From Streptomyces indicus (GTDB lineage Bacteria > Actinomycetota > Actinomycetes > Streptomycetales > Streptomycetaceae), in NCBI RefSeq assembly GCF_900100315.1, contig NZ_FNFF01000014.1, positions 62,001-126,000 of the forward strand: 64,000 nucleotides of DNA, in the 5' to 3' direction. The notes under the pieces were generated by a model, which had not been told where the DNA came from, made no database searches, and saw nothing but the letters and a program-made list of their open reading frames with translations. Of this stretch, positions 35,475-44,196 are shown in pieces. Both the position numbers and the translations under genes were made by a program. The first letter of the stretch is position 1. Every line of letters begins with the position of its first letter.

Positions 35475-35993
35475 TCAAGGATGTTCGTCGTCGGGTAAGA
35501 GCCTGGGCCGGAGAGCCGGCGCAGGTTCTCGGTCCGCCGCCCGCGGTGTCGGCCCCGCGGGTGGGGATGAGGCAGGGGTGGCGGCGGGCGTCACGCGCCG
35601 GCCGGCGAGAGCCGCGGACGTAGGGCGCCCGCGGGAGGCACCGGACCGCACCGCCTGCTGCGCGGGGCGCTGGGCCAGGTCCGGGGTGCGGGGCGGTGTC
35701 TGGTCCGCGGTGCGGGGCGGTGTCCGGTCCGCGGTACGCGGCGCGGGGACGGCGGGCAGTGGTGCCTGGGCCGAGGCGCGGGGCGGTGGCTGGACCGAGG
35801 CGCGCGGTGGCGTCTGGCCCGAGGTGCGGGGCGCAGGGACGGCGGGCAGTGGCCGAGGTGGTGGTGCCCCGACCTCGGTCGCGGCCTCGGTCGCGGCCCG
35901 GTGGGCCGCCTCGGCGTGGACGGCCTCCGCGCGGGCGGCCAGGGCGGCCCGCCACCGCGCTCCTTCCGCGAGCACGCGGACCGGCCCAGTCAC
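35475..35993 (-). CDS. Small Pro/Ala/Arg-rich protein of the glycosyltransferase cluster
   Basis: A 172-residue protein I do not recognise. Residues 1-35 look structured (VTGPVRVLAEGARWRAALAARAEAVHAEAAHR, amphipathic helix); the rest is Pro-, Arg- and Thr-rich with repeated units such as PAVPAPRT and DRTPPRTADQTPPRT. GTG at 35993 overlaps the stop of the membrane-protein gene by four bases (GTGA), so it is translationally coupled and very likely real. No signal or membrane segment. It might bind the membrane protein or the polymer machinery; that is a guess from context. Confidence 0.65.
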   Translation of the reverse strand: MTGPVRVLAEGARWRAALAARAEAVHAEAAHRAATEAATEVGAPPPRPLPAVPAPRTSGQTPPRASVQPPPRASAQAPLPAVPAPRTADRTPPRTADQTPPRTPDLAQRPAQQAVRSGASRGRPTSAALAGRRVTPAATPASSPPAGPTPRAADREPAPALRPRLLPDDEHP

Positions 35994-37402
35994 CGGACGG
36001 CCTCCGCGTGCGCGGACGCCCGGGTCAGCCGGCGCATCGAGTGCGCGAGCAGGACCACGGCGGCCCCGCCGCACACCAGGACCGGCACCGCACCCGGCCC
36101 CCACGCGGCGACCACGGAGTCGACCGGTGCGGACAGGAACCCGAAGCCGGGGAGACGGCCGCCGAGCGCCGTGGCGAGGGCGAGGGTCTCGCCCGCGCAG
36201 GCCGCGCCAAGGAGCAGCGCACCCGCGTCCGGAAAGCCGTGCACCTCGAGCAACCGGGCGAGCAGCAGCAGCGCGCCCAGGGCGAGCGCCGGCCCGATCC
36301 CTCGCGTGCCTTCGCCGAGCACCGCGCCGGTCGCGAGCAGCAGCCCGGTCAGTACGGCGAGGAACACCGCGAACACCCCGCCCAGCAACGGGCGTACGGC
36401 GGCGGCGAAGTCGTCGAGCCCGCGGCTCGCGGCGAGCGTCCGGGCACTCTGCACCGCGAAGACCCGCGCGCACCAGGCCGCGGGCGCCACGGCGAGCGCG
36501 AGTCCGAGCACGGGGGCCGTGTGCAGGGCCCAGGGGCCGTCGGGCCCGCCGGACAGGATCGCGTCGAGCAGCCCCTCGCCGAGCAGCGCGTACGTGAGCA
36601 GGATTCCGGTCCACATCCGCGTGGCCGGCACCTGCCTGCCGTACACCCGCAGCGGTCCCTGCCGCAGCGCGACCTTCAGGGCGATCCCCACGGCGAGGGC
36701 CCCCAGCAGGCCGGCGACGAGCTTCGCCGTCCCCGAGGTGAGGTCGAGCCCGGCGACCGCCATGGCGCACACCGCACCGGGCAGCATCGCGAACGCGGCC
36801 CAGCCGACCGGGACTTGGGGCCCCGCGACCGGAGCCGGGGGCGCGAGGACGGGCGCGGTCTCCTCGTCCCGCGACGCCCGCGCGTACATCTCCTCGGCGA
36901 GCGAGAACACGTCGCGGTGCCGGAAGCGGGCCGCGGTGCGGTCGGTGACGCCGTGCGCCTCCAGGCCCGCGGCGATCTCCAGCGGGTCCACGGCCTCCTC
37001 GCACAGCTCGCGGTGGCGGTGCATCAGCGCCTTCACAGGGTCGACGGCGCCCCTGCGCGCGCCGGGTTTGCGCGTCTTTCCCTTGACGGCGGGGACGTCT
37101 CCGGCGCGCGAGGCCCCCGCCCCGGAGCGCGGCGCCGCACCGGCCGGTGCGGCAACTCCCGGTGAGCCGTCACCCGGTGACGCGGCACCCGACGTCCCGG
37201 CTCCCGGAGCCCCCGCGCCCGGCGTCCCGGCTCCGCGCAGGTCCGCGGCTGCGTCCGCGTCCGACGCCGCGGTGAGCGCCGCCTCGGCGAGCACCTCCTC
37301 GGACCGCGTGTCCCAACTCCCGGGGCTCTCCGGGGTGGTGGGCGCGTCGGGCACCACGGTCTCCTCGGCGCTCCCGGGCGGCGTCGTACGGATGTCGCTC
37401 AT
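35990..37402 (-). CDS. Polytopic membrane protein of the glycosyltransferase cluster
   Basis: A 470-residue protein. Residues 1-100 are Gly/Ala/Pro-rich and disordered. Residues about 118-185 form a charged helical region (VDPVKALMHRHRELCEEAVDPLEIAAGLEAHGV then RHRDVFSLAEEMYAR). About ten membrane segments fill residues 200-470. I do not recognise a named family. Its place directly behind the PelF-like glycosyltransferase (ATGA overlap) suggests the export or membrane-anchor component of a polysaccharide synthase. It does not look like PelG or another MOP flippase by eye. Confidence 0.75.
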   Translation of the reverse strand: MSDIRTTPPGSAEETVVPDAPTTPESPGSWDTRSEEVLAEAALTAASDADAAADLRGAGTPGAGAPGAGTSGAASPGDGSPGVAAPAGAAPRSGAGASRAGDVPAVKGKTRKPGARRGAVDPVKALMHRHRELCEEAVDPLEIAAGLEAHGVTDRTAARFRHRDVFSLAEEMYARASRDEETAPVLAPPAPVAGPQVPVGWAAFAMLPGAVCAMAVAGLDLTSGTAKLVAGLLGALAVGIALKVALRQGPLRVYGRQVPATRMWTGILLTYALLGEGLLDAILSGGPDGPWALHTAPVLGLALAVAPAAWCARVFAVQSARTLAASRGLDDFAAAVRPLLGGVFAVFLAVLTGLLLATGAVLGEGTRGIGPALALGALLLLARLLEVHGFPDAGALLLGAACAGETLALATALGGRLPGFGFLSAPVDSVVAAWGPGAVPVLVCGGAAVVLLAHSMRRLTRASAHAEAVR

Positions 37403-39174
37403 CGCTCGCCCTCCCCCGCGGCACCGACCCCGACGGGCTCGTCCTCGGCCCCGGCGTCCCCGTCCGCTGCGGCGGCCACGTCCACCGCGGCGCCCGTGGC
37501 TGTACGGGCTGCGCCGGCGGCGGCCCAGGCCGGGCCCGAACCCGCGGGCCGCTCGCCCGCGCCGGACCGCTCCTCCGCCCCCGGCGCGGTCCACCGCCCG
37601 GGCACGTACACCTCCGCCGGGTTGGCGAAGGGCTGCGGCTCGCCGGACTCGTCCAGGGCGTCCCGCCGCACGGGGTGGTGCGAGACGATCTCCAGGTAAA
37701 TGCTGCGAAATGCCGCGATGTTCTGGTCCACCGTGAAGAGTTCGAGCGCCCGCGCCCTGGCCGCGGCGCCCAGGCGGTCGCGCCGCTCGGGGTCCCGTAA
37801 CAGCGCGAGACACGCGTCGGCGAGCGCCCGCGGATTGCGCGGCGGCACCACGAGCCCCGTGCCGCCGATGACCTCGACCACCGCGCCCACGTCCGTGGAC
37901 ACCGTGGCGCGGCCGCAGAACATCGCCTCGACCAGGCTGATCGGGAAGCCCTCGACCACGCTGGACAGGACGACCACGCCGCCCGCCCCGTACGCGTCGG
38001 CCAGCTCCGGCACTTCAGGGCTGCCGATCTCCTCGAAGGAGACGGGGTTGTCCCCCACCGCGTGCACGCCCTCCGCCTCGTCGGGGAAGAGCTGGGCCGC
38101 GAGGGCCTTGCAGTGCGCGAGATACGTGGCCGCCTCGGCGCCCTCGGCCGGCGCGCCCACGATCCGCAGGCGCACCTTGGGCTCCTCCTTGCGGATTTCC
38201 GCGAAGGCGTGGAGCAGCGCGATCAGGTCCTTGGAGGGCTCGATGCGCCCGACCCAGACGAGGGTGTCGGGGTCGGCGGGCTCGGCCGATTCGCCGATCT
38301 CCGCGAACCGGGACGAGTCCATCCCCGGGTAGACGGTGCGCAGTTTGGCCTTGTCCGCTCCGCAGCGCTCCTGCCAGCGGCGGGCGTGCGTGTTGCCGGG
38401 GGTGATCAGCGCGGCCTGCCGGTAGACCTCCTCGGCGAGGCGGCCGTGGAAGCCCGCGAGCAGCGCACGCGCGGGCGCACTCAGGGCACCCGCGGCCCCC
38501 AGATAGTGCGCCCTCAACTGCACGCCGTACTCCGTGACGAGCAGCGGGACCCCGAAGAAGTGCTTCGCGAGGAGCCCGGGCAGCGCGGCCGCGCCCCCCG
38601 ACGCGGCATGGCACAGGTCGACGGCGCCGAGGCCGCCTTCGACCTCCTCGTACCAGTCGAGCGAGAGCGGTCGCAGGGTGCGCTCGATGAGGCCGGTGAC
38701 GGTCAGCAGATCGGCCACGCGCGCCTCGCGGGCGGCACGCGGCGCGCCGGGCGCGCGGCAGGCCTTCTCCAGCGCGTCGACGGCCGCCTCGGAGCGCAGC
38801 GCGACGGCGAGTCCGCCTTCTTCGCGCTCCAGGTCGGCGAGCCCGTACAGACCGCTGGCGAAACGGTCCGCCGCTTCTCCCCCTTCGGCACAGACCGCAG
38901 CCGCCAACTCCCCCCAGTGGGCGGCGAACCGGCGCCGCGCGCGCCGCCCGTACACCACGCCGTCGTCCTCGGCGGTCCACAGCGGAGCCGTACGCACCCG
39001 GTGCACCTGGGGCGGCAGCTGGATCCACCCCTGCTCTTCCTGGTGCGCGCTCCGGCTGAGCGCGAAGATGTCGAACTCGTGCCGGTCGAGCCCCCGCACC
39101 AGGCGGTCGCACCAGAGTCTGGCCTCACCCGTCACATACGGATAGCCACCCTCCGTGAGCAGTCCGATGCGCAC
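37399..39174 (-). CDS. PelF-like GT4 glycosyltransferase (DUF3492 plus GT-B)
   Basis: A 591-residue glycosyltransferase. The N-terminal half is DUF3492, the region typical of PelF: RIGLLTEGGYPYVTGEARLWCDRLVRGL, close to the LLxEGxYPYVxGGVSxW pattern. The C-terminal GT4 domain has LVWVGRIEPSKDLIALLHAF and the EX7E-type motif EGFPISLVEAMFCGRATVSTDVGAVVE. PelF polymerises the galactosamine/glucosamine Pel polysaccharide from UDP-sugars. GTG at 39174 chosen as the start of the conserved region. The last 60 residues are Ala/Gly-rich. First gene of the cluster; the next start overlaps its stop. Confidence 0.88.
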   Translation of the reverse strand: MRIGLLTEGGYPYVTGEARLWCDRLVRGLDRHEFDIFALSRSAHQEEQGWIQLPPQVHRVRTAPLWTAEDDGVVYGRRARRRFAAHWGELAAAVCAEGGEAADRFASGLYGLADLEREEGGLAVALRSEAAVDALEKACRAPGAPRAAREARVADLLTVTGLIERTLRPLSLDWYEEVEGGLGAVDLCHAASGGAAALPGLLAKHFFGVPLLVTEYGVQLRAHYLGAAGALSAPARALLAGFHGRLAEEVYRQAALITPGNTHARRWQERCGADKAKLRTVYPGMDSSRFAEIGESAEPADPDTLVWVGRIEPSKDLIALLHAFAEIRKEEPKVRLRIVGAPAEGAEAATYLAHCKALAAQLFPDEAEGVHAVGDNPVSFEEIGSPEVPELADAYGAGGVVVLSSVVEGFPISLVEAMFCGRATVSTDVGAVVEVIGGTGLVVPPRNPRALADACLALLRDPERRDRLGAAARARALELFTVDQNIAAFRSIYLEIVSHHPVRRDALDESGEPQPFANPAEVYVPGRWTAPGAEERSGAGERPAGSGPAWAAAGAARTATGAAVDVAAAADGDAGAEDEPVGVGAAGEGER

Positions 39175-39408
39175 GAGTACACCCCCGATCTTCCTTTGAC
39201 TGGGGCTCCGTGGTCCCGGGCGCCCCCCGCGAAACGAACGTATGCGGATATGCCGGTGGCGCGATGGACGGTTGTCCATCGCGCCACCGGAAGGGGTGAA
39301 CGGTCGTAACTTTCCTGGCCGGGTAGCGTTGGCTCGCGCTAGGCGCACAACCAGCTACGGAGCGTCAGGTGCCGCCCTGAGATGACGGCCGGGAAGACAC
39401 AGGCGGGC

Positions 39409-41049
39409 TCAACGGCCGGGGTACACCCACTGGTTGGGCCGGCACTTGATGCCGTTCATCTCGAGGAACTTGGTCTGCTGCTGCATGACCGGGGCGAGCG
39501 CCCCGTCCACGCTGCACGACACATGGTTGAACCCGAGCCGGTGCCCGACCTCGTGGTTGATCAGCATCTGGCGGTACGCGAGGATCGCGTCCCCGTAGGT
39601 CTCGGCGCCCTGCGCCCACCGGTCGGCGTTGATCATCACGCGCTCGGTGGCGGCCGAGTCGCAGGAGACGTTGTCCTGGGTCGTGTCGAGCCCCGACTTC
39701 GCGCACCAGGTGGCGGTGGTGCCGCGGCTGGCGAGCGTGATGACGAAGTCGGCCTTGCCGCTGGAGATCCGCTCGAAGGTGCGCGCGCCCTTGTGCGCCC
39801 AACTCCGGTCGTCGTTCAGGGTCTTCTGCACGGCCTCGGCGAACAGCGCGCCGTCCAGGCCGAGTCCCTTCTCGACGTCGACCCGGTAGCGGAACTTCTG
39901 CCCGCTGCCCGGGGCCTTGTCGAAGCCGCCGACCGCCTCGAACTCCCCGCTCGCCTGCTTCGGCGGCAGCGGATCCTTCTTGGCCAGCTTCTGCTCGTAC
40001 GTGAGCGTCTTCGGCGCCGCGGGCGCCTGGCGAGCGTCGGACCGGGAGGCCTCGGAGGCCCCGCCCCGCGCCTCGCCCCCCGTGTCGGCGGCCTGCGTCT
40101 GCGGGTCCTGGTCGCGGCCGTCGGCCACCTGGCCCGCGACGACCACGGCGAGCACGGTGGTCACGGCGGCGGCCGCGATCCCGGTGAACGTGCGGCCCTT
40201 GGTGTTCTTCCGCGGCGGATCCGGCTGTACGGGAGCGGCGGGCGGCGCTTCGTCCTCGGACAGCTCGTGCCGGAAGTCGGTGACGGCGGCGTACGGGTCA
40301 AGGGGTCGGCGGCGCGCGGCGGGGTCGAAGAGATCCTGCTCGTCGTCGAACGGATCGCCCGGATCGAGCCCTTCGAAGGCGGAGACGTACTCCTGCCGCG
40401 GCCCGGGAATCCGCGGCTGGGGCCCGGTGGAGCCGAGACGGGGCTGCGGCCCGGTCGAGGTGACGCGGGCCTGCGGCCCGGTCGAGGTCATCGGCTGCTG
40501 CGGCCCGTCCGCGGATATGCGGGGCTGGGGCCCGGTCGCGGATATGCGGGGCTGCGGCCCCGTCTCGTACCCGCGCGGCTGCGGCCCGGTCCCATGCACG
40601 CGGGGCTGCGCCCCCGTGTCGTACACACGCGGCTGCGGTCCCGTGGCGGACATCCGCTCGCCCGCGGGTATCGCCCCCCAGCCGCCACCGCCCTCACGGT
40701 GCTGCGGATGCGCGCGCCCGGCGCCCGGCGGGGGCACACGCGGGACGCCGTGCGCGGGGGTCCCGTCCGGACGTACGCGCGGCATGCCCTGCGGCGGGGT
40801 CGCGGCGGGCCCCGGACGCGGAGCCGCCGCGGGCCCGGGATACGGAGCCGCCGCCCCGGGACGCGCCTGCGGCATCCCGTGCGGCGGGGTCATGTCCGGC
40901 CGGGCCTGTGCGCCCGGCGGCGGTCCGTCCTGGCCGGCGCGCCGCCGGCGCCCGGTGCCCTCCGCGGGTCTGCCGGGGGCCCCGGATATACGGGGTATCG
41001 CGCCCGTGTCCCCGTCGGTCCTGCCGCCCTTGCGCGCGTGCCTGCCCAC
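39409..41049 (-). CDS. DUF3152 membrane protein with metzincin-like zinc motif
   Basis: A 546-residue protein. Residues 1-275 are cytoplasmic, Pro-rich and repetitive. One membrane segment (TFTGIAAAAVTTVLAVVVAGQV, about 285-310) is followed by an extracellular linker and the DUF3152 domain. That domain ends with INHEVGHRLGFNHVSC, matching HExxHxxGxxH, the zinc site of metzincin-type peptidases; a proteolytic role is likely but not shown. Nine tandem nonapeptides lie before the membrane segment. GTG at 41049 follows GAGGCGG and is 8 bases behind the hydrolase stop, so probably one transcript. Confidence 0.85.
   Translation of the reverse strand: MGRHARKGGRTDGDTGAIPRISGAPGRPAEGTGRRRRAGQDGPPPGAQARPDMTPPHGMPQARPGAAAPYPGPAAAPRPGPAATPPQGMPRVRPDGTPAHGVPRVPPPGAGRAHPQHREGGGGWGAIPAGERMSATGPQPRVYDTGAQPRVHGTGPQPRGYETGPQPRISATGPQPRISADGPQQPMTSTGPQARVTSTGPQPRLGSTGPQPRIPGPRQEYVSAFEGLDPGDPFDDEQDLFDPAARRRPLDPYAAVTDFRHELSEDEAPPAAPVQPDPPRKNTKGRTFTGIAAAAVTTVLAVVVAGQVADGRDQDPQTQAADTGGEARGGASEASRSDARQAPAAPKTLTYEQKLAKKDPLPPKQASGEFEAVGGFDKAPGSGQKFRYRVDVEKGLGLDGALFAEAVQKTLNDDRSWAHKGARTFERISSGKADFVITLASRGTTATWCAKSGLDTTQDNVSCDSAATERVMINADRWAQGAETYGDAILAYRQMLINHEVGHRLGFNHVSCSVDGALAPVMQQQTKFLEMNGIKCRPNQWVYPGR
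40408..40650 (-). repeat. 27-base tandem repeat encoding nonapeptides
   Basis: Nine in-frame copies of about 27 bases encode (S/Y/H)(A/D/G/S/E)TGPQPR(V/I/L/G), residues 134-214 of the DUF3152 protein. Variation is concentrated at positions 1, 2 and 9. Confidence 0.85.
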
Positions 41050-41057
41050 TCGCCGCC

Positions 41058-42029
41058 TCAGCTCTCCACCGTCAAGTCGCCCTGCGCGGCGAGAAGTTCA
41101 CGTACGGCCGTGGCCACCACGTCCGGGTACTCCATCATCGCCACATGTCCCGCATCCGGCAAAGACAGCAGGCGGGAGCCGCGGAAGGCGCGCGCCGCCT
41201 TCTGCGCCATGCGGTACGAGACCAGCTGGTCCCGGCCGCCGTAGATCAGCAGCGTGGGCGCGAGCACCCGCTCGGCCTGCCGCCACAGCCCGTGCTGGCC
41301 GCCGAGCGTGTACGCATCGACGATGCCGCGCGCCGAACGGGCCATCGCGTCCCAGAAGTACGGCAGTTGCAGCCGCCGCTCCATCTCCTGCACGGCGTGC
41401 GCGAAGCCCTCAGGGGTGACCCGTCCCGGATCGCCGTAGCAGAGCTGCATCACTCCGCGCGTGCGCTGCTCCGGGGTCCAGTCCTTGGTCAGGCGCGCGA
41501 AGAGCTGCGCGACGCCCGGCAGCGCGACCAGCGCGGTCGGCACCGCGGTGCGCTGCACCCGGATCTCCGGCAGGGCGGGCGAGACGAGCGTGAGCGTCCG
41601 TACGAGATCGGGCCGCACGGCCGCGACGCGGGTGGCGACCGCGCCGCCCATCGAGTTCCCGAACAGGTGCACCGGGCCCCGGCCGCTCGCGTCGAGCAGC
41701 CGGATCACGGCGCGCGCGTGCCCGGTCACCGAATAATTGCTGTCGTCCGGCGGCGGCGAGTCGCCGAAGCCGGGCAGGTCCACCGCCTCGCAGTCCATGA
41801 CGTCTTCGAGCAGCGGCATCAGCGCCGACCAGTTCTGCGAGGACCCGCCGAGCCCGTGCACGAACAGCGCCGCCGGCAGTCCGGCCCGCACCGGCGGTCT
41901 CGAGCGGACGGTGAGCGTGAGACCGGGCAGGGACACCTGGCGCAGCTTCTCGCCCTCGGCGATGCGCACCGGCAGCGTTTTCGGGGTCACCGCGGCGGCG
42001 ACGGCACCCGGCAGCTCGGTCGAAGACAT
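41058..42029 (-). CDS. Alpha/beta hydrolase
   Basis: A 323-residue cytoplasmic alpha/beta-hydrolase. HGLGGSSQNW is the oxyanion segment, GNSMGGAVA the nucleophile elbow (Ser), GGRDQLV holds the acid, and DAGHVAMMEYP the catalytic His. No signal peptide. Substrate cannot be told; similar proteins include C-C bond hydrolases and carboxylesterases. ATG at 42029. It heads a likely two-gene unit with the DUF3152 gene and diverges from the small acidic protein at 42207. Confidence 0.9.
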   Translation of the reverse strand: MSSTELPGAVAAAVTPKTLPVRIAEGEKLRQVSLPGLTLTVRSRPPVRAGLPAALFVHGLGGSSQNWSALMPLLEDVMDCEAVDLPGFGDSPPPDDSNYSVTGHARAVIRLLDASGRGPVHLFGNSMGGAVATRVAAVRPDLVRTLTLVSPALPEIRVQRTAVPTALVALPGVAQLFARLTKDWTPEQRTRGVMQLCYGDPGRVTPEGFAHAVQEMERRLQLPYFWDAMARSARGIVDAYTLGGQHGLWRQAERVLAPTLLIYGGRDQLVSYRMAQKAARAFRGSRLLSLPDAGHVAMMEYPDVVATAVRELLAAQGDLTVES

Positions 42030-42206
42030 ACGGCGATGTTACGAGACGATCACGCGTTGGATCACGTGTTCGCGGTCACACGATCGCGTAGCGCCCCGAA
42101 TCGGACTCTCCTACGCTCGTGGAGGAAGGGCATACGCCCGCGCAGCATGGGCACACGCCCTGGCCCCTGCCTTCTTGAACGAGTAGGACGAGTAAGGGAG
42201 CCAGTC

Positions 42207-42425
42207 ATGACGGTCGACCCCACCGAGCCGGACACCTTCGAGGAGCTCGCCGAGGACGAGCCGCTCGACCCGGAGGCGCCCGAGGCCGACGCCGCCGAGC
42301 AGCACACGGACCTGCGCCAGCGCCGGGACGAGGAAGCAAAGGACTTCGACCCCGCGTCCGCAAACGACGCGGATGTCGCAGAACAGTCCAGGGTGGTGGA
42401 TCTCGACGAGGACGATTACCGCTGA
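42207..42425 (+). CDS. Small acidic hypothetical protein
   Basis: A 72-residue, strongly acidic protein (runs such as TEPDTFEELAEDEPLDPEAPEADAAEQ and a DLDEDDYR tail), with no hydrophobic core, so probably disordered. AAGGGAG stands 5-6 bases before the ATG at 42207, and a possible -10 TACGCT is upstream near 42112. I do not know its function; acidic tails of this kind can bind basic partners. Confidence 0.7.
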   Translation: MTVDPTEPDTFEELAEDEPLDPEAPEADAAEQHTDLRQRRDEEAKDFDPASANDADVAEQSRVVDLDEDDYR

Positions 42426-42572
42426 GCGGCCCCGAACAGCACGGAACACCGCTCGCCGGACGTCCGGTCCGTGAAATTCTGCCTCCGCGCCGCGCACACC
42501 ACGGTTACCGAAAAGTACGATGGCGAAGCGGCAGCACACCGCACACGGAACAGCCATGTATGGGGAGGCGGC

Positions 42573-43217
42573 GTGACAGCCACCGAGCAGACCGAGGCCG
42601 CGGCACGCCCGCGGGGCACCCGCCTGCCGCGCCGGGCCCGCCGCAATCAGCTTCTGGGCGCGGCCCAGGAAGTGTTTGTCGCGCAGGGTTACCACGCGGC
42701 GGCGATGGACGATATCGCCGAGCGCGCGGGCGTCAGCAAGCCGGTGCTCTACCAGCACTTCCCCGGCAAGCTCGACCTCTACCTCGCCCTTCTCGACCAG
42801 CACTGCGAGTCGCTGCTCACGGCGGTGCGCACAGCCCTGGAGTCCACCACGGACAACAAGCTGCGCGTGGCCGCGACGATGGACGCGTACTTCGCCTACG
42901 TGCAGGACCAGGGCGGTGCGTTCCGCCTGGTCTTCGAGTCGGACCTGACCAACGAGCCGGCGGTGCGCGAGCGGGTCGAGAAGGTGACGCTGGAGTGCGC
43001 CACCGCGATCAGTGAGGTGATCGCCGAGGACACCGGCCTGTCCAAGGACGAGTCGATGCTCCTGGCCGTCGGCCTCGGCGGTTTCGCCCAGGTCGTGGCG
43101 CGCTACTGGCTGCACAGCGAGTCCGAGGTCGACCGCGACAAGGCCGTGGAGCTGCTCAGCTCGCTGGCCTGGCGCGGAGTGGCGGGCTTCCCGCTGCACG
43201 GCGTGGACCCGCACTGA
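42573..43217 (+). CDS. TetR-family transcriptional regulator
   Basis: A 214-residue regulator. The N-terminal helix-turn-helix is clear: RRNQLLGAAQEVFVAQGYHAAAMDDIAERAGVSKPVLYQHFPGKLDLYLALL. The ligand-binding domain contains AFRLVFESDLTNEPAVRERVE. GTG at 42573 follows GGGGAGGCGGC. It is probably monocistronic and autoregulated; the nearest candidates for control are the acidic protein upstream and DUF3107 downstream. Ligand unknown. Confidence 0.92.
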   Translation: MTATEQTEAAARPRGTRLPRRARRNQLLGAAQEVFVAQGYHAAAMDDIAERAGVSKPVLYQHFPGKLDLYLALLDQHCESLLTAVRTALESTTDNKLRVAATMDAYFAYVQDQGGAFRLVFESDLTNEPAVRERVEKVTLECATAISEVIAEDTGLSKDESMLLAVGLGGFAQVVARYWLHSESEVDRDKAVELLSSLAWRGVAGFPLHGVDPH

Positions 43218-43243
43218 GCCCACGGCGTGGACGGGCACTGAGC
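43197..43243. repeat. Direct repeat spanning the stop codon of the TetR gene
   Basis: CACGGCGTGGAC followed by CCG or GGG and CACTGAGC occurs at 43197-43219 (coding end plus stop) and 43221-43243. Two mismatches in 23 bases, period 24. Confidence 0.85.
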
Positions 43244-43415
43244 GCACGGCGGCGCCCCGGGCCCCGCGTATCGGAGCCCCGGGCCCGCGTATTCCTTCCG
43301 GCTGTTCGCTGCGAGCGTGCACGGCGGCGCGCTGCCGAGTCCCCTCACCGGGCTAATGTGTGCTGCGTACTGGCGCGGACGCCCGCGCACCACTGACCGT
43401 CGGAGGGACATAGCC

Positions 43416-43643
43416 GTGGAGGTCAAGATCGGCGTGCAGCACGCGCCGCGCGAGATCGTTCTGGAGAGCGGCCAGACCGCCGCAGAGGTCGAGAAGGCGG
43501 TGTCCGAGGCGCTGAGCGGCAAGTCTCAGCTGCTCTCTCTGGTGGACGACCACGGCCGCAAGGTCCTGGTGCCGGCCGACCGGCTCGCGTATGTCGAGCT
43601 CGGCGAGCCGACCGCGCGCAAGGTGGGCTTCAGCGCGCTCTGA
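43416..43643 (+). CDS. DUF3107 family protein
   Basis: A 75-residue protein of the actinobacterial DUF3107 family. MEVKIGVQHAPREIVLESGQTAAEVEKAVSEAL and the DDHGRKVLVPADRLAYVELG segment are characteristic. Predicted ATP-binding or ubiquitin-like small fold has been suggested for the family, but its role is unknown. GTG at 43416 follows GGAGGG with 8-base spacing. A strong terminator follows 54 bases after the stop. Confidence 0.9.
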   Translation: MEVKIGVQHAPREIVLESGQTAAEVEKAVSEALSGKSQLLSLVDDHGRKVLVPADRLAYVELGEPTARKVGFSAL

Positions 43644-43697
43644 GCACGCGTTCAGGGTCCGCGGTCGCCGCGGACCCGAGCCGTGCCGCCGAAGGTG

Positions 43698-43742
43698 AAC
43701 AGGGCGGGCCCCGGAGATGAATTCTCCGGGGCCCGCCCTGTT
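43698..43742 (+). terminator. Strong terminator after DUF3107 gene
   Basis: A perfect 20-base stem (AACAGGGCGGGCCCCGGAGA and its complement) with loop TGAAT, 43698-43717 and 43723-43742. Confidence 0.9.
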
Positions 43743-43847
43743 GCCGTAGGTGCTCCCAAGTGACCTGGCGGCAAAGGAGGATTGCGTTCCGCGCGCTTCG
43801 GGTAGGACCGGCTGTGACCGATTTGCACCCTGGCCGCGGGAGGACCC

Positions 43848-44135
43848 ATGTTCCTGGAAGCGCTCGCCTCCGTAGTCCTCGGCCTTGCCCTCGCCGTCCT
43901 CGCGGCGCACCGTCTGGCGCACCGGCTGCCCTCGCGCGCGCTGGTGCTCGGCACGGGTGCGAGCGGTGCCCTGTTCGGCGCGTTCCTGACGCACTCGGTG
44001 CTCGGCCCGGGCAATGGTCCCGCCACGCTGGCCGGTGCGGTCGTGATGGCGGCGGCCTCGCTGTCGCTCCTGGTGCGGCCCGCGGGAAGGGTTAGGCGGC
44101 GGACGACGTACAGCCACAGCCCGTCCGGCGTCTGA
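43848..44135 (+). CDS. Small integral membrane protein
   Basis: A 95-residue protein with three hydrophobic segments (about 4-22, 31-50 and 60-78) and a basic C-terminus. I do not recognise a named family; such proteins are common in actinobacteria. GGGAGGACCC lies just before the ATG. Its final codons and stop are made of the dispersed Streptomyces repeat CCCGTCCGGCGTCTGA, so the C-terminus may have been rewritten by that element. Converges on the ferritin-like gene. Confidence 0.72.
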   Translation: MFLEALASVVLGLALAVLAAHRLAHRLPSRALVLGTGASGALFGAFLTHSVLGPGNGPATLAGAVVMAAASLSLLVRPAGRVRRRTTYSHSPSGV

Positions 44136-44196
44136 CGCACCGCCGCCGCCCGCTCCGTTCCTTGCCGGGTGACCCCGCCCGGACGCGCCCGACCCC

